DNA from: Corythucha ciliata
Taxonomy: Eukaryota; Arthropoda; Insecta; Hemiptera; Tingidae
Direction: 5' to 3'
Assembly (NCBI GenBank): GCA_038030265.1
Contig: CM075943.1
Span: 13,020,001 to 13,084,000, forward strand
Length of the DNA stretch: 64,000 nt
The notes under the pieces are model-generated. The model saw only the letters and a program-made list of their open reading frames with translations. It was not told the DNA's origin and made no database searches. Positions 10,945-22,483 of the stretch are shown piece after piece; the stretch's first letter is position 1, and each line of letters starts with the position of its first letter. The position numbers were made by a program, and so were the translations under genes.

Positions 10945-12215
10945 GGCTCTGTAAGGACCGGCTTAGCCTGCTGAATCCTCCGCCATGAAAAAGGCCGAAA
11001 ACTTGCAACTTTACTTAAATCAACAGCCGAAAACCCGAAACTTATAATTTCGCCTATTTCCAGCCAGGAATCTTGTCATTTTGCTCAAATTAGCACCAAA
11101 ATGTTGTCAATTTCATCTCTAAAAATTACAATTACACGTTGCGATTTGGTTGGAGGTACGGTATATGGGCTTCTTCGCCGACGACGACGCGGTCCATCGT
11201 GGTCAGCTAGTCCGGGTTCCGAGCCCACAAAAACAATATTGCAAACTTGTAACTCACGGATATTTCACACTGAAACGTGTAATTTCTCAGAAGTTAAGAC
11301 GCGTAACTTGCAATTTTGCTGCGATCAATGAATTTTCGCTGAAATGAGGTCCTGAAACTTGCATTTTCACATAAATAAGATCCGAGACTTCCAATTACGT
11401 GGGTAAACGAAGACACTAAACTTGTTATTTCCCCGAAATTAAGACCTGAAACGGTCGATTTTCCGTATATTCAGCCATAAAACTTGTAGTTTCACTCAAA
11501 TTAGGACCACAACTTTGCAAACACTTGCAACTTCAAAGTTATGGGCGCAGCCAGGGCCCAGCTTGCCCGGGGCTCACGCCCACTACAAACAAAGGTCCTG
11601 AAACTTGCAGTTTCATTGAAATGAAGACCTGGAACTCCTAAAGTTAAACTGACAATTTCGCTTATTTTTGCCTTCAAAAGATTACGATTTTGCGTCTATT
11701 CGTCAGGCATTGAGTGCTGTCCATGCTAAATTTTCCAAGATCCACGCCCTTTAAAAAAAAATTTACCTAAAAACTTCCAATTTTGCTTGAATTGAGACGT
11801 GGTTCGCCAAAAAAAAAAAAAAAAATCCTTTTCCGCGGATATTTTCTTTCAAAATTTCACAATTTTCCGACTGTCCGCCAGAAGACTTTGAGCACTGTCG
11901 TGGCCGGCATAGCTCAAGTTAATCCACCGTCAACAAGAAAGAACCTCGAAACTTTAAATTACGAGGAAATAAAGACCAAAAACTGGCAATTCCACATGAA
12001 AAACTACCGGAAAACCGGCGATTTCATCGATAATTAGATCCGAAACTGGCAATGCCGTCGATTTTAGGCTTCGAGTGATATTGATTCACGAATGTATTAG
12101 TCAGGCTTCGGGTTCCACAGCCTAAAATAAACGAAACTTGTAATTCATCTTCAGCAATTCGGAACAAAAAACTTGAAATTTGGAGGTTAGACTCGAAAAT
12201 TACAATTTCGCAATG
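10945..12215 (+). repeat. B-family element copy 1 with modules m1, m2, m3
   Basis: Forward B units (CTGAAACTTGCAATTTC, AAATTAAGACC) are interspersed with three non-repeat modules. m1 is at about 10,955-11,000 (GACCGG…GCTGAATCC…GAAAAAGGC). m2 is at about 11,155-11,245 (GACGCGGTCCATCGTGG … GTTCCGAGCCCACAAAAA). m3 is at about 11,540-11,600 (GGGCGCAGCCAGGGCCC … TTGCCC). The same modules occur in the same order at 25.37-26.25 kb, which shows that this is a dispersed multi-part element and not a simple satellite. Confidence 0.75.
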
Positions 12216-12510
12216 ATTTAACGATTTTTCACAATTTTGTCCGCGCTTTATTGGCGATTTTTACAATTTTAGCGGCGAATTGGTGATTTTTTTTTTTTAC
12301 TTTTAGCGTTGAATTAGCGTTTTTTCAATAACAGCACGTTGGCTTTATTCACAATTTCAGCCGCGAATTAGCGACTTTCTTCCACGTTTATAGCCACAAT
12401 GTTGTCTCCACAGAAAGCAGGAGTTAGCGTTTTCTTAATTTTGGCAGTGAGCGTGCTATTTCTCTCGATTTTAGCCGCGAATAATCGTTTTCCTGAATTT
12501 CAGCCGTGAA
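12216..12510 (+). repeat. A-family array, short block
   Basis: About ten diverged A units (TTTTAGCGGCGAATTGG, AATTTCAGCCGCGAATTAG) directly follow the B block and end before a non-repetitive 230-bp stretch. Confidence 0.75.
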
Positions 12511-12739
12511 GAAACTTTGTGAAAATGACCAAATTATCTTTGGAAAATCTGTTTTTCGAGAGAAATTTCAATGTGATTTTTATTTTTAACAGGTAAAATG
12601 TTTAGCTTTAATGTTAATTTGCTAATCTCAATGGCAAAATTGATGGTTTCCGACTATCAACGGTTTCGAAAAAAGATGGCTAGGCCCCCGGGGAGGGGGG
12701 TCCTGTGAAAATTCTCGCCTAGAGGGACCACCGAGAGTC

Positions 12740-14781
12740 TAGGGTGACCAGACGTCCTACTTTCACCGGACGTTTGGGCTCATTTTTCAGGTGTCTAGAG
12801 GTCAAAATTGTCCTCTTTTTTGTCCTTCTTTTCCAGTCTCTCCTTATGTAATGTCTGGCATTCCTAATAACTCCCGACAACTTTCACGTTCACCGTCAAA
12901 CAAACCTGCGGCGATTAGCCAGCACTTCCCCAGTACCTATTTTGCCCTCATCAGTCCTGATGAGTGGGGTCTTCTCCCTAACTCGATTTTACCCCCCCCC
13001 CCCCCAGGTCAGATCGAGCGCCAGGGGCGGAGATCGTTCCGTAAGTGCCTCTCAGTGATTTTACCCTCTGAACCTCGCACCCACACACCGTCATGCCTAC
13101 ATTTCACTCAAAAACTCGGAAAATCATCACCCTAACAACCCCTGAGAACAATTGGACCGACGAACCGGAAAATTAGGCTTACAGTCTGATTCAAGCCAAT
13201 ATTGAGCGTTTGGCACGTTCAAAAACAAATTTTTCGGTTTTTCACTCTTTCAGAACTCAATTTGGTGTGCTTAGAGCCTTTAAAACACAATTTGGGGGAT
13301 TTTCGCTCACTCAAAAACCAATTTTCCAGACTTTTCCTCTTTACACAATCTGTTTCGCAGGTTTGGTTAATTAAAAAACTAATATCGCAGAAAACGGACA
13401 AAAAAAAAAACAATTTCGCAATTTTGGTTTTTTCAAATTGTAGTTTTTCCGGAGATTTTTCACTCTTCCATGACCAAAAGTTTCAAATTTGGCACCTTAG
13501 AAGCAAAATTTCACTAATTCTAGTTATTTCGTACACGGATTTAGCTGATTGTTTCGCTTTTAAATCCCAAATTACGCGGGGTTTGCTCTTTGAACAACCA
13601 ATTTTACGAAATTTCGCTATTTTTAGAACCAGATTTCGTGGCTTTACCTTTTTCTAAAATATGCTTTTACATGTTCGGTTAATTCAACAACCAAATTTGG
13701 TAGAAATAATAATAATAATAATAATAATAATGACGAAAAAACAAAAATCGTGATTTTTGCTTTTTAAATCTACAATTTCGCTCTCAATTTCTCATAACCA
13801 AAAGCTTCAACATTCAATGTTTCAAATTTGGCACCTTCAAAACCAAATTTCACAGTTTTTTGTTATTTAAAACCCAAATTTCGTTGTTTTTCAGGCGTTT
13901 TTAAAACAAAAATTTCGTAGTTTTAGATCTTACTGGAAGTCAGTTTCACAGGTTTGGCAATTCAGAAACATAAATTGCTTTGAATGACACTTTCAAAATC
14001 AGAATTCCAAAATTTGGCTTATTCCGAACCTAAATTTCGTCAATTTGGGTTTTATAAGTCTCAAATTTTGCCGGCTTATTTTCTTTGTAGACTTTATTTC
14101 GTAAACTTTGGCTCATTTCAACCACAATTTGACAGATGTTGGTTATTTCATTAGCCAAACGTGTGGGTTGGGCTCTTTCTGGAGTCCACAATCGCACGAC
14201 TTTGACCAATTCGGAAAGACAACGTTGAAAAAACAAGTTTCGTGATTTTCGAAGCTTGAATCCAAATTCGACTGAGGATTTTCGATCTCTCATAATCAAT
14301 ATCGCGGATTTTGCTTCTTCAAAACGCAATCTCACAAATTTTTGCTATTTCAAACCCTAATTTCGGGTATTTTTATTCTTTTAAAAACAAATTTCGCGTC
14401 CTTAGTTTTTTTCTAAAATCAGTTTGGCAAATTTCGCTGGTTCGAAAAACGTTTCATCGATTTGGCTCGATCAAACACAAAATGTTGCCATTTTGACTCT
14501 CAAAAACTCATGTTTCGCGGGCTTTCGAGACCTAATTCGCGGATTTGGCTCATTCAAAAATCATAATTTCATAGTTTTGGCTCTTTCAAACCGCAGTTTT
14601 GTGGTTTTCGTTCTTTTAAAACATAATTTTCTACCTGAAACGCTCATGTGGTTGTATGAACGGACCTCCTTCATTGTCATACTGATCAACGATTAGTCGT
14701 TGTTTACTTTTAGGTATTCAGGCGTCCTACTTTTCATACCAGGCGTCCTCGGAAACCACTCTTTTACATCTGGTCACCCCA
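12740..14781 (+). mobile_element. hAT-like non-autonomous element filled with C-family repeats
   Basis: The left end TAGGGTGACCAGA and the right end TCTGGTCACCCCA are inverted copies with one mismatch in 13. Flanking bases CGAGAGTC (12,732-12,739) and CGAGAGGT(C) (14,782-14,790) look like an 8-bp target-site duplication with one later indel. This agrees with hAT superfamily behaviour. The subterminal parts are rich in GTCCTAC-type motifs (12,750s and 14,730s). The interior, 13,190-14,640, is a C-family array. No transposase is encoded. Related copies lie at 19.97-22.36 and 26.57-28.4 kb. Confidence 0.8.
13190..14640 (+). repeat. C-family ~30-nt array (interior of hAT-like element)
   Basis: Units such as TTTGGCTCTTTCAAAACC and CAAATTTCGTGGTTTT recur at about 30 nt with strong divergence. 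The 151-aa and 90-aa frames here are phenylalanine-rich products of the repeats and not genes. A short ATA/AAT microsatellite lies near 13,708-13,731. Confidence 0.85.
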
Positions 14782-14789
14782 CGAGAGGT

Positions 14790-17330
14790 CTAGAACCGAC
14801 CATGGATCCGGAAACTTACTAATCAGCAAGAATAGTAATATATTTTATCCCACAGTCTCGGTATATGGTACAAAAACTAAAAAATTGTGTCCCAGAAATT
14901 GGCGAGGGTTCCAAGAAACAAGGAAAATGGCAACATTTTTAAGACGTTCCTCCAATAAATAAATAAAACCACGAGGCGGAGAAATGAAAATAGTTTGCGC
15001 AACGGTGTTAAACATCACAGTTTGGTTAAATATTTAAATTAAGGCCGCTGAAATTTCACTGAATAAACAACTTTGTGAGCTCTCATCGCAATTCAGCTTT
15101 AAAAATCGAGTCAGTCAGAAGGTCAAGTGGGCGGTTTGGATTAATTTTAATTTACGGAAGCTCGAAAGATGTCTAAAAGGGAATTCTCGTGGTTGCGGGG
15201 GAACAGGGCTGTCTTGGCGATTGACATGCCCTAGATTTCTTTCATTTTTCCTATTGTCCCCCACCTTCTTGACCTCTTGTGAACTGTAAAGATTCAAACA
15301 TGAATATGGACGTCAAGGAAAACACGGAAGCACGTAATTTTTTATCGTCCCTTTTTGCTTTCCCGGCCATCATTTTTCTTAAGACGACTCGGAGACAAAA
15401 ATCCCTTCCCACGTCACTTTTACACCATCCCCAAGTCTGCTCGACTTAGTCATTTTTGTACTGAAGGGGTAGAGAGGGTAAGGTTTTATTTTATTGAATT
15501 GTCGAAGAGAGACCTCCTTTGCCCTTTTTCATTTCCAGAATGTATCCCCGCACGCCCCCCCCCCACCAACCAATAACCAGTAGGTATAGGTATCTCTTGG
15601 TTAGGTATAGAAGTAACTCTAAGAGTGGTGGGGGGGGGGGGCAATCTCTAGCTTCAACCTCCAAACTCTCATTCTGGAACTAACCGTGTGACGAGTTTTT
15701 AGAAACATGAGGGTTTTCCTTGTCAGGAGACTCCCCTGTCCCTACACCTCTCGTCGCCAACATCACCCATAGTCAGGCTATCACAGTTACGCTTCATCAC
15801 ATTTTTCATCCGTCTCCAACTCATTCTCTTACTACTGTGTCTCCATCGCTCACACTCTCTCACCCACCCTCTCTCTCTCTCTCCGGGCTTCACAGCGTGT
15901 GGGTCGATTGATATAGGTACAGGAAAAGAAAAAAAAAGAAGGGTAGTAGTGCGACAGGCAGAAGTCTGAAGGCGGCTTATGGAATTATGTGGGGTCCTTT
16001 GTCTCTTCACGTTCTACGCTTTGACCCCTTCCCCACACCCCCGCGACACTATTTTTCCATTACTCCACTACAGGTGAGTTACCGTGTCCCCTCACTTCTC
16101 GCACCCCACAAAGCGACTTTAACACGAGTCTCTTTAAAGATACAAAAAAAGTGGGGATGAGAAAAGAGAAAGGGGGCGCAAATTGGATTTTACGTTTTTT
16201 CCCCTTTTCCGCTTCAAAAGGAGGATTATTTCTTTTGTCAAAATAATGTACATTCCGTATTTTCCTGATAGAATCCAATGCCGGGCTTAATACTCTTTGT
16301 AATAAGACACAACAACAAACAAGCTCCTTTCCGTGAGAGGTCATGTTTTAATGGAAAGGAGGACATTTTTAGACGTCTAAAGCATGAAATCACTTCAGTG
16401 ATACAAGTGATTGGCGAGGAAGAGACCGGATAACTTAATTTTTACTATCCTCCTAAAATTGAACTTGGTTAATTTTATGAATTTAAAAGAAAAGGGAATG
16501 CCATCACGGAAGTAATAAAATTGAAAGGAAAATAAATTTTTTTTTTGATCCGGTGATAATACTTTGATCAAGGGAAAAAGCAAATACCTGGACCCCATTC
16601 ACTTACTACCTCCTCTTCATCAGCCCCCCCCCCCGCCACTCAGCACCACCAAACACCCTTTTTTTGTGTAATCTTGATTCTGTCTCTGTCAGTTTCTTTG
16701 CCACCATCCCTTCGGCATCAAATCCAGCCTTTCGCAACAACGCACAAACGCCTCCTTTTCAACTTGAAACGGAATAAGATGATAAAATGCCTTTTCCTGT
16801 AAATTACTTCCAGTCAGCAATAAGACGGCGGCGGCGTTTCCTTACGCCAGAAATGAAGCCAAATCCAATCAGAGCAGTGAGAAATTCACGCGATGGTGTG
16901 CGCAGTGCTGTAGGGTGGGAAAGGTTGAACAATCTAATCGCGTTATCCCTCGTCTTGGAAAGTTCAGTTTGATAATTTTCTTGAAAGAAAAAGTAACGAC
17001 CGCGCCTCAAGGGGCTTAACATTTAAAAAAGCTCATTGGTTCTCCCCTTTTACCGAAATTTTGTACTTGCAGAGACATTGAAGAATTGGCAAGACTCCCA
17101 GTTTTTCCCTTCAAACTATTTCCAGAGGAAAATAACAAAGCCATAAGATGAGGGGGAGGGTAAGGGCTTTCTTTTACAAATATTGTAACACAGGTCTTGA
17201 TAGGTTTTAGGAGGCTAGCAGGGGCACAACCAGAAATAATCCCGAAGAAGAAGGTCCGCACTGACCTGGACTGATATGGAGCCATGAAACTTCCAATGTC
17301 CTTATCCACACACAAAATAGGCATCGAAAC
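14790..17330. other. Low-repeat DNA, no gene recognised
   Basis: This 2.5-kb island has C/G homopolymers (near 15,550 and 15,628-15,641), a CT-rich stretch (15,855-15,885) and short frames on both strands. None resembles a known protein. It could be intronic or intergenic. Confidence 0.55.
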
Positions 17331-17665
17331 TGGCAATTTTGCTTAAATTGACAGTGAACTGGCAATTTCACTGAAATTAAGACCCAGAAATGTCCATTTC
17401 ATAGATATTAAGCCAGGAATTCACTGATATTTTATAGCTTCAAATTATATAATTGTAATGGACAATCTCAGGGCTTGATGGAGGACCACGGGGAAAGCGG
17501 TCCACTTGGAAAACAGGTCCCGAAACTTGCAATTTCACTGAAATTAATGAACCAAATTCATGTAATTTCGCTCAAATAAAGCCCTGAAACATGCAATTTC
17601 ACGTAAATCGCAGGAATTGAGACCCGAGAGTCACATGCTGCGGAAATTCGGCAATGAACCTTCCA
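17331..17665 (+). repeat. B-family array, short block
   Basis: Units ACTGGCAATTTCACTGAAATTAAGACCC and GAAACTTGCAATTTCACTGAAATT are clear members of the B family, with about ten units before the signal fades. Confidence 0.75.
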
Positions 17666-17834
17666 ATTACCTGGGTAGAGCACGAACGGATCAGTTTAGG
17701 CAGCTAGAGCACGTGGCATTTTTATGGCGTTATCCGTCTATTTTTAGGATACAGAAATCAGTGTAGCCATTTTAAAGGAAGAGGAATGGTCACTTTGACC
17801 ATTTTCAGGGCACGAATATCGTTAATGAATAGGC

Positions 17835-18060
17835 CAGGGGTGGCAAACCCTGGCCAGCGGGCCAAGAAGTGGCCCGATGAGCGTTTCACAATGGCCCGCT
17901 CGAGGCCGGCAGTGGTATAAATCGTCATTTTTAATGTTGGATTTTGGCGCCCCTCGGATTTTTGTGCAAATGGAAGACAACGCTACAATTCACGCCTCCT
18001 CGTGGGCGGCTAAAATTAAGAACAGCACACCAGTGTGCTGTTCTTGTGAGGCAAGTAAGC
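17835..18060 (+). mobile_element. hAT-like element end (CAGGGGTGGCAAACC)
   Basis: CAGGGGTGGCAAACCCTGG followed by GCGGGCCA and TGGCCCG is the typical terminus of widespread hAT-type elements. The opposite terminus was not found. A perfect 28-nt palindrome lies within this segment, and A-family DNA follows from about 18,110. Confidence 0.5.
18018..18045. repeat. Perfect palindrome, 13-bp arms, 2-nt centre
   Basis: AAGAACAGCACAC, centre CA, then the exact reverse complement. It sits between a hAT-like end and an A-family block, so it may mark an internal boundary of the element. Confidence 0.9.
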
Positions 18061-18109
18061 GAATGAAAGTTTGGAAAGTGTTAATATCCGTGGCCACTTA
18101 ATCGAGACC

Positions 18110-18985
18110 AAAATATAAAATAACGCTAATTTTGGAGTTGAAATTGAGATAAATAGCTAATTCACGGAAAAAATAGTGAAAAATCGGTAATTCACCAATG
18201 GTTTTGAGAAATAGAGCTAATTCGTGCATAAAAATTATGAAAACATAAATTCTCGGGTTATTCAGAACGCAAGTTTGTGGCTCAATCTGAAAAAGGCGCC
18301 AATTCACGGGGAAAATTAAGCAAAAGTGCTCATTTACGGATAACAAAATTAAGGAAAATCGCTCTTTAACGGCTAAAATCACGAATTCACGACTAAGATG
18401 GGAAAAAATCGCTACTTCACCGATAAAACTGAGAAGAAGCGCTGACGTGTGGGGAAAAACGCTAATTCGCTGTTAAAATGGAGACAACGCCAATTCGCGG
18501 CTTCTGAAGGTAACTTTGTGGCTGACAGTGAACAAAATCGCCAATCCACGGCTAAATGAGGAAAATACGCTAGTTCTAGGATAAAATTCAGAAAAAAAAC
18601 GTTAATTCGCGGCGAAAATTGGGAAACCACTCTCTCATTTCGCTAGAAGGTAAAACGCGATAGGTAAAACGCTAATTCACGACTATAAAATCAAGAAAAA
18701 TTACGATTTATGGGGTTGAATTGAGAAAATTTGCTAATTCACAGAAATAAATTGAGTAAATGGCAAGTCAAGGTTACCGGAGGCCACTTCGTCGCTAAAA
18801 TTAGAAAATATAGCGCTAATTCCCGTGATGATTATCGGCTAAAATCAGGAAAAACACAAATTCATTGCAAGCAAAAATGGCTAATTCACGGCTAAAATGG
18901 AGACAAATCGGTAATTCACCGACGTAGTGATAAAGTGTGGAAAAAAACGTCAATTCGCGGCTCCTAAAGGTAACTTCACGAGGGC
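18110..18985 (-). repeat. A-family array (reverse orientation)
   Basis: Units GCTAATTCACGGCTAAAAT and TTGAGAAAAACGC recur at about 30 nt. Some units carry the variant GGCTTCTGAAGGTAACTT, which also appears in other A blocks (GCCTTCAGAAGC in forward blocks), so these variants are part of the family. Confidence 0.85.
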
Positions 18986-19144
18986 GTTTGTGAATGATTC
19001 GCCTGGAGGCGCCACATGGGCGGTTTTAGGCCTCCGTGACAGGGGTGACGGTAAAATGTGTTCTCAATCCCCCCCCCCCACAAACTTATTGCGCCTAATT
19101 ACTTAAATTCTTAATTACTTAATTCTTAATTTTCGGGATGTACG

Positions 19145-19545
19145 CCGAAAGGGCACTGTGTCTGTTTTCTAAAAACCGGTATTTCGGTTCAATATCTGAT
19201 CCAAAACAAGTCTTCCACGTTTGGCTCATTCTAAAACGATACATCGCAGTCTATTTTGAATCCAAGTTTTGCTCTCTCAAAACCAAATTTCACGGATTTC
19301 TCTCGTTCAAAACTAAATTTTAGGGATTTTTAATCTCTCAAAAACAGAATTTCGTTGGTTTGGCTCTTCCAAACCCCAATTTCGCGGTCATTCCCGATTA
19401 AAAAATTGAATTTTGCGAATTTTTCTTGTTCAAAACCCGATGTCATGGGGTTTGCTCTTTCGAAATTCCGCGTTTCGTTGGTTTTGCTCTTTCAAAAACC
19501 AATTTCACGAACTTTCGCTCTTTCAAACCCAGCAATTTCAAGAAA
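19145..19545 (+). repeat. C-family array, short block
   Basis: Units of the type CAAATTTCACGGATTTCTCT and GTTTGGCTCTTCCAAACC repeat at about 30 nt. No terminal inverted repeats were found on either side. Confidence 0.75.
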
Positions 19546-19970
19546 ATCGAGCCAGGAAACATCCAATTTTACGGATATTTTCCTACAAGATGTTGCATCT
19601 TCGTTTAAGGGTACGACGGCGCACGGGCCTCGTCAGGCTACGACGCGGTCAATCGAGGGCCGGCTAGCCCGTGGTCCGAGACCAGAAAAAAACAAATGCA
19701 ACCTTGCAATTTCACAGATATTCAGCAACGTAACCTGCAGTCACTTCGAAATTAATCGACCCTTGCAAATTCACTGAAATTAAGACCCGAAACCTGCATC
19801 GTCTCAAGAAATAAACCCGAAGACTTGAAACTGTTCCGCGGTCACTAAGAAAGATCCTCGAAACTCGAAATTTCGCGGAGGTAAAGACCAATAACGAGAA
19901 ACTGACAATTTCATGGGAGTAAAATACCGGAAATTAGCAACGTCGCCAATATAATTAGACACAGAAATGT
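19546..19970 (+). repeat. B-family element copy (partial) with module m2
   Basis: B units (AACCTTGCAATTTCACAGAT, AAATTAAGACCCGAAACC) surround module m2 at about 19,610-19,700 (GGGCCTCGTCAGG … GGCTAGCCCGTGGTCCGAG). The block ends where the reverse-oriented C-rich hAT-like element begins. Confidence 0.7.
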
Positions 19971-21468
19971 TTAGCCCCATCTGATGTAATGTCAATGCCA
20001 GGAACGAAAAAGTAGGACGGTTGAGACGGAAAGTACAACACAACGCAGTAGGACGACTGAAAAAATAATAACATCGGCTAATCGTTGATCAGTTTGAAGT
20101 TAAAACCGTTGTTCACTCGACTAGGGAGGAGTCGTGCCCTCGGCTTCAGAGGCATAACAAAGTGAGCGAGTACCCGAGCCACAGCCCCTCTCTCTAAATT
20201 CATGCCACAAACTTGCTTGATATATTAGAAAAGGGATTCTGAACTTTTGAGGCACAAAGCACACCGATTATTGAACTAGTAGCTGACTATTTTCATAGCC
20301 AAAAGAACCGTGATGCAAAGGGCGGAGCCAAAAGGAAGTATACGCCCACAGGGACAGGAACACTTAGCGTTTCTGGTCAGGGCCCCAAAATCGCAGTGAA
20401 ATTGGGATTTGAATAAGCCAAACTCACGAATTAAGGTTTAAAAATGTCGAAATAAAAGGTCGTGAAACCGAAATAAAGGTATGAAATAGAAAAAAATCCG
20501 CGAAATTTGGCTGAGAATGAACCGAATTCGTGACTTTTGGTAATGGGAAAGCGAAAATCAGCAACAAAATTCTGGTTTGAAAGGGCCAAGATCAGGACAT
20601 TTGGTTTTAGAACAAACCGAATTGGTTTTTCGAATTAACCAAGCCAGTGTCAACGTGGTTGGGAACAGCGAAAGCCACGACTTTACATTTTTGATAGAGC
20701 GTAAATCCCTGAAAGTGGTTTTTAAGCCGCCAAATCCAAGAAATTGACGAATGACCGCGACATTAAGGCTTGAAAGAGCCAAGTCCACGAAATTTGTTTT
20801 TTGAAAATATCAAAATTCTCTGAAAATTGAAGTTTAAAGGAGACAAATCCGCCAAATTTGGTTTTTAAATAGCGGACAACCGTCAAAGTAGGGAGTTTGA
20901 GAGCGAATGACCACGAAATTGAGGCTTCAAAGAGCCACGCCCACAAAATTTAGTACTTGAAAGAGCAAGATTCATGAAATTAGTTTTTTGAACAAGCCGA
21001 AGCCGTGAATTGGATTTTTAAAAGGTCCAAATTATTGCTTTTTGAACTAGCAAAATCTGCGAAACTGACTTCTAGAAAGACCTAAGGCTCCGAAATTGGT
21101 TTTTGAAAGATTGAAAAGACCCGAAATTGGGGTTTGAAATCGCAAAAATCTGTGAAATTTGTGTTCGAAGGAGCCAAATTCACGAAATCACGTTTTGAAA
21201 GAGTGCAAATCCAAAAAAAAACTTGGGGGTTTTGTGCGAGACAAAATGACTAAATTTGAGTTTGGTATAAGCCAAATCCAGGAATTTGACTTGAAAAAAG
21301 CCAAATTAAGTTTCTGTATAAGCTAAACCTGCGAGAATGATTTCACCAATAGCTAAAACCACGAAATTGTGTTTTTTAAAAGCGTGTAAATTCACGAAAT
21401 TGGGGTTCTAAATAGCAAAAATCCGTGAAATTTGATTCGAAATTGTCAAATCTGACAATGAGACATTT

Positions 21469-21798
21469 AATTAATAAATCAATAAACTGATGTTATCCGG
21501 ACGACGATAGAAGGGCATAGGAGAAACGCCTAGAGTTTCGAGAAATAATGACCCTGGATGGGGTTCGGCTTAGCTTATCCCTCGGAGTACGACTCCCAAA
21601 GGCGCCACCGTGGCGCAATTGGCAGCGTCCTGGACTAGTAATCCAGAGGTTGTGGGTTCAAATCCCGCCGGGGAGTCATTTTTTCTCGAAACTCGAATCT
21701 TGTTGGGCTATGCCCTTCCATCGTCGTCCGGATAACATCAGTTTATTAATTTATTAATTAAAAAATACCGGCGACAGAATTATTTATCATAACTATCT
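21469..21798 (+). mobile_element. Inverted-repeat element carrying a tRNA-Thr-like sequence
   Basis: The flanks AATGAGACATTT (21,457-21,468 and 21,799-21,810) are a perfect 12-bp duplication. The equivalent place in the other arm of the inverted duplication (near 27,510) has a single AAATGTC and no insert. Inside are long inverted repeats, about 54 bp at each end (21,469-21,522 and 21,707-21,760) with few mismatches. A further symmetrical piece (GAGTTTCGAGAAA…ATGAC) lies closer to the centre. The central part is tRNA-like. An extra 38 bp lies between the right inverted repeat and the right duplication. Confidence 0.85.
21604..21678 (+). tRNA. tRNA-Thr(AGT)-like sequence, acceptor stem broken
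   Basis: The D-arm (GCGC AATTGGCA GCGT), a perfect anticodon stem (CTGGA/TCCAG, loop CTAGTAA, anticodon AGT) and the T-arm (GTGGG TTCAAAT CCCGC) are well formed. The A and B promoter boxes are therefore present. The 5' acceptor strand GCCACCG does not pair with the 3' strand CGGGGAG beyond three or four positions. TTTTTT follows immediately as a possible Pol III terminator. It is probably a captured, no longer functional tRNA gene. Confidence 0.7.
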
Positions 21799-22483
21799 AA
21801 TGAGACATTTTGTTATTGAACGAAAATCTCTGGCCAAATTGGGTCTTGAGACAACTTAAATCACCAAATTTGTTACTTCGTCGTTTGTTTAATGCCAAAT
21901 TAGTTATTTGAATTAGCCTTGCCAACAAAAATGAGTTTAATCAGAGCGGAAATCACGAAATTTGGTTTTTGATACTCCAAAATACCTTCAAAATAAGGTT
22001 TTAAAGGATCCCAAGTCCACAAAATTTGTTCTTGAAAGAGCAAAACTCACCAAATGTGGTTTTTGAAAGTGTAAACCCCACGAAATTTTGGTTTTTGAGC
22101 GAAACACAGCCACTCGATCTGACCTGGAAAATCCTATTGAAGGCTTACCATCAGGGCTGATGAGATCTGTGAGGGCGAAACTGGGACTGGGGACCTTACG
22201 ACTACTTATAAGCACGACAGCATTTCAAAAAAGTCGATGAACTTCAAAGATTAGACGTTACAAATGTTAAACAAAATGTAGGACATTTTTGGCCTCTCCC
22301 AAAAATCTAAAATTTAGGACATGTCCGGCGGGAAAAGTAGGACGTCTATAATCACCCTAGCTGTATAGCCACGGAATTGTAAATTTTGGAGGTTAAGCAG
22401 AAAAACTGATGCACACGATTGGAAGTTATCGGGACCCTCTCCGCACCATGTGCGTCAATCTTCAAAACCGGCGAGCCCCAGAG

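Larger units (their letters stand above)
20380..22110 (-). repeat. C-family array (reverse orientation)
   Basis: Units read GAAATTTGGTTTTTGAAAGAG and CCAAATCCACG at about 30 nt. The array is the interior of the minus-strand hAT-like element and is broken by the insertion at 21,469-21,798. Confidence 0.85.
19972..22359 (-). mobile_element. hAT-like C-filled element, second copy (minus strand)
   Basis: Read on the minus strand, the element begins TAGGGTGATTATAGACGTCCTAC at 22,359. It has the same subterminal segment as the 12.74-kb element, including CAGGTCAGATCGAGTGG and the CTCATCAGCCCTGATGG-like piece. It then continues into C-family units. Its far end resembles ACATCAGATGGGGCTA near 19,972, a decayed counterpart of TACATCTGGTCACCCCA. 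The part near 20,000-20,110 matches the end of the first copy (CTGATCAACGATTAG). A 330-bp tRNA-bearing insertion lies inside. The far boundary is approximate. Confidence 0.7.
20580..22483 (-). repeat. Left arm of a ~1.9-kb imperfect inverted duplication
   Basis: The reverse complement of this arm matches 26,429-28,387 along its whole length. Translated frames from the two arms agree almost residue for residue (FVSFKLQFSENF and SRSFVNFLDLAA occur in both). Similarity ends sharply at 20,580/28,387 (CCTGATCTTGGCCCTTTC) and at 22,483/26,429 (CTCTGGGGCT). The spacer is 3.9 kb. Each arm carries insertions absent from the other, so the duplication predates them. Confidence 0.9.

Noticed and set aside
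13202..13657. 151-aa phenylalanine-rich ORF
   Set aside because: It is a product of C-family units inside a non-autonomous element, and its codon pattern follows the ~30-nt repeat.
21604..21678. Working tRNA-Thr gene
   Set aside because: The acceptor stem cannot form properly and the 3' strand belongs to the surrounding inverted repeat, so it is reported as tRNA-like only.
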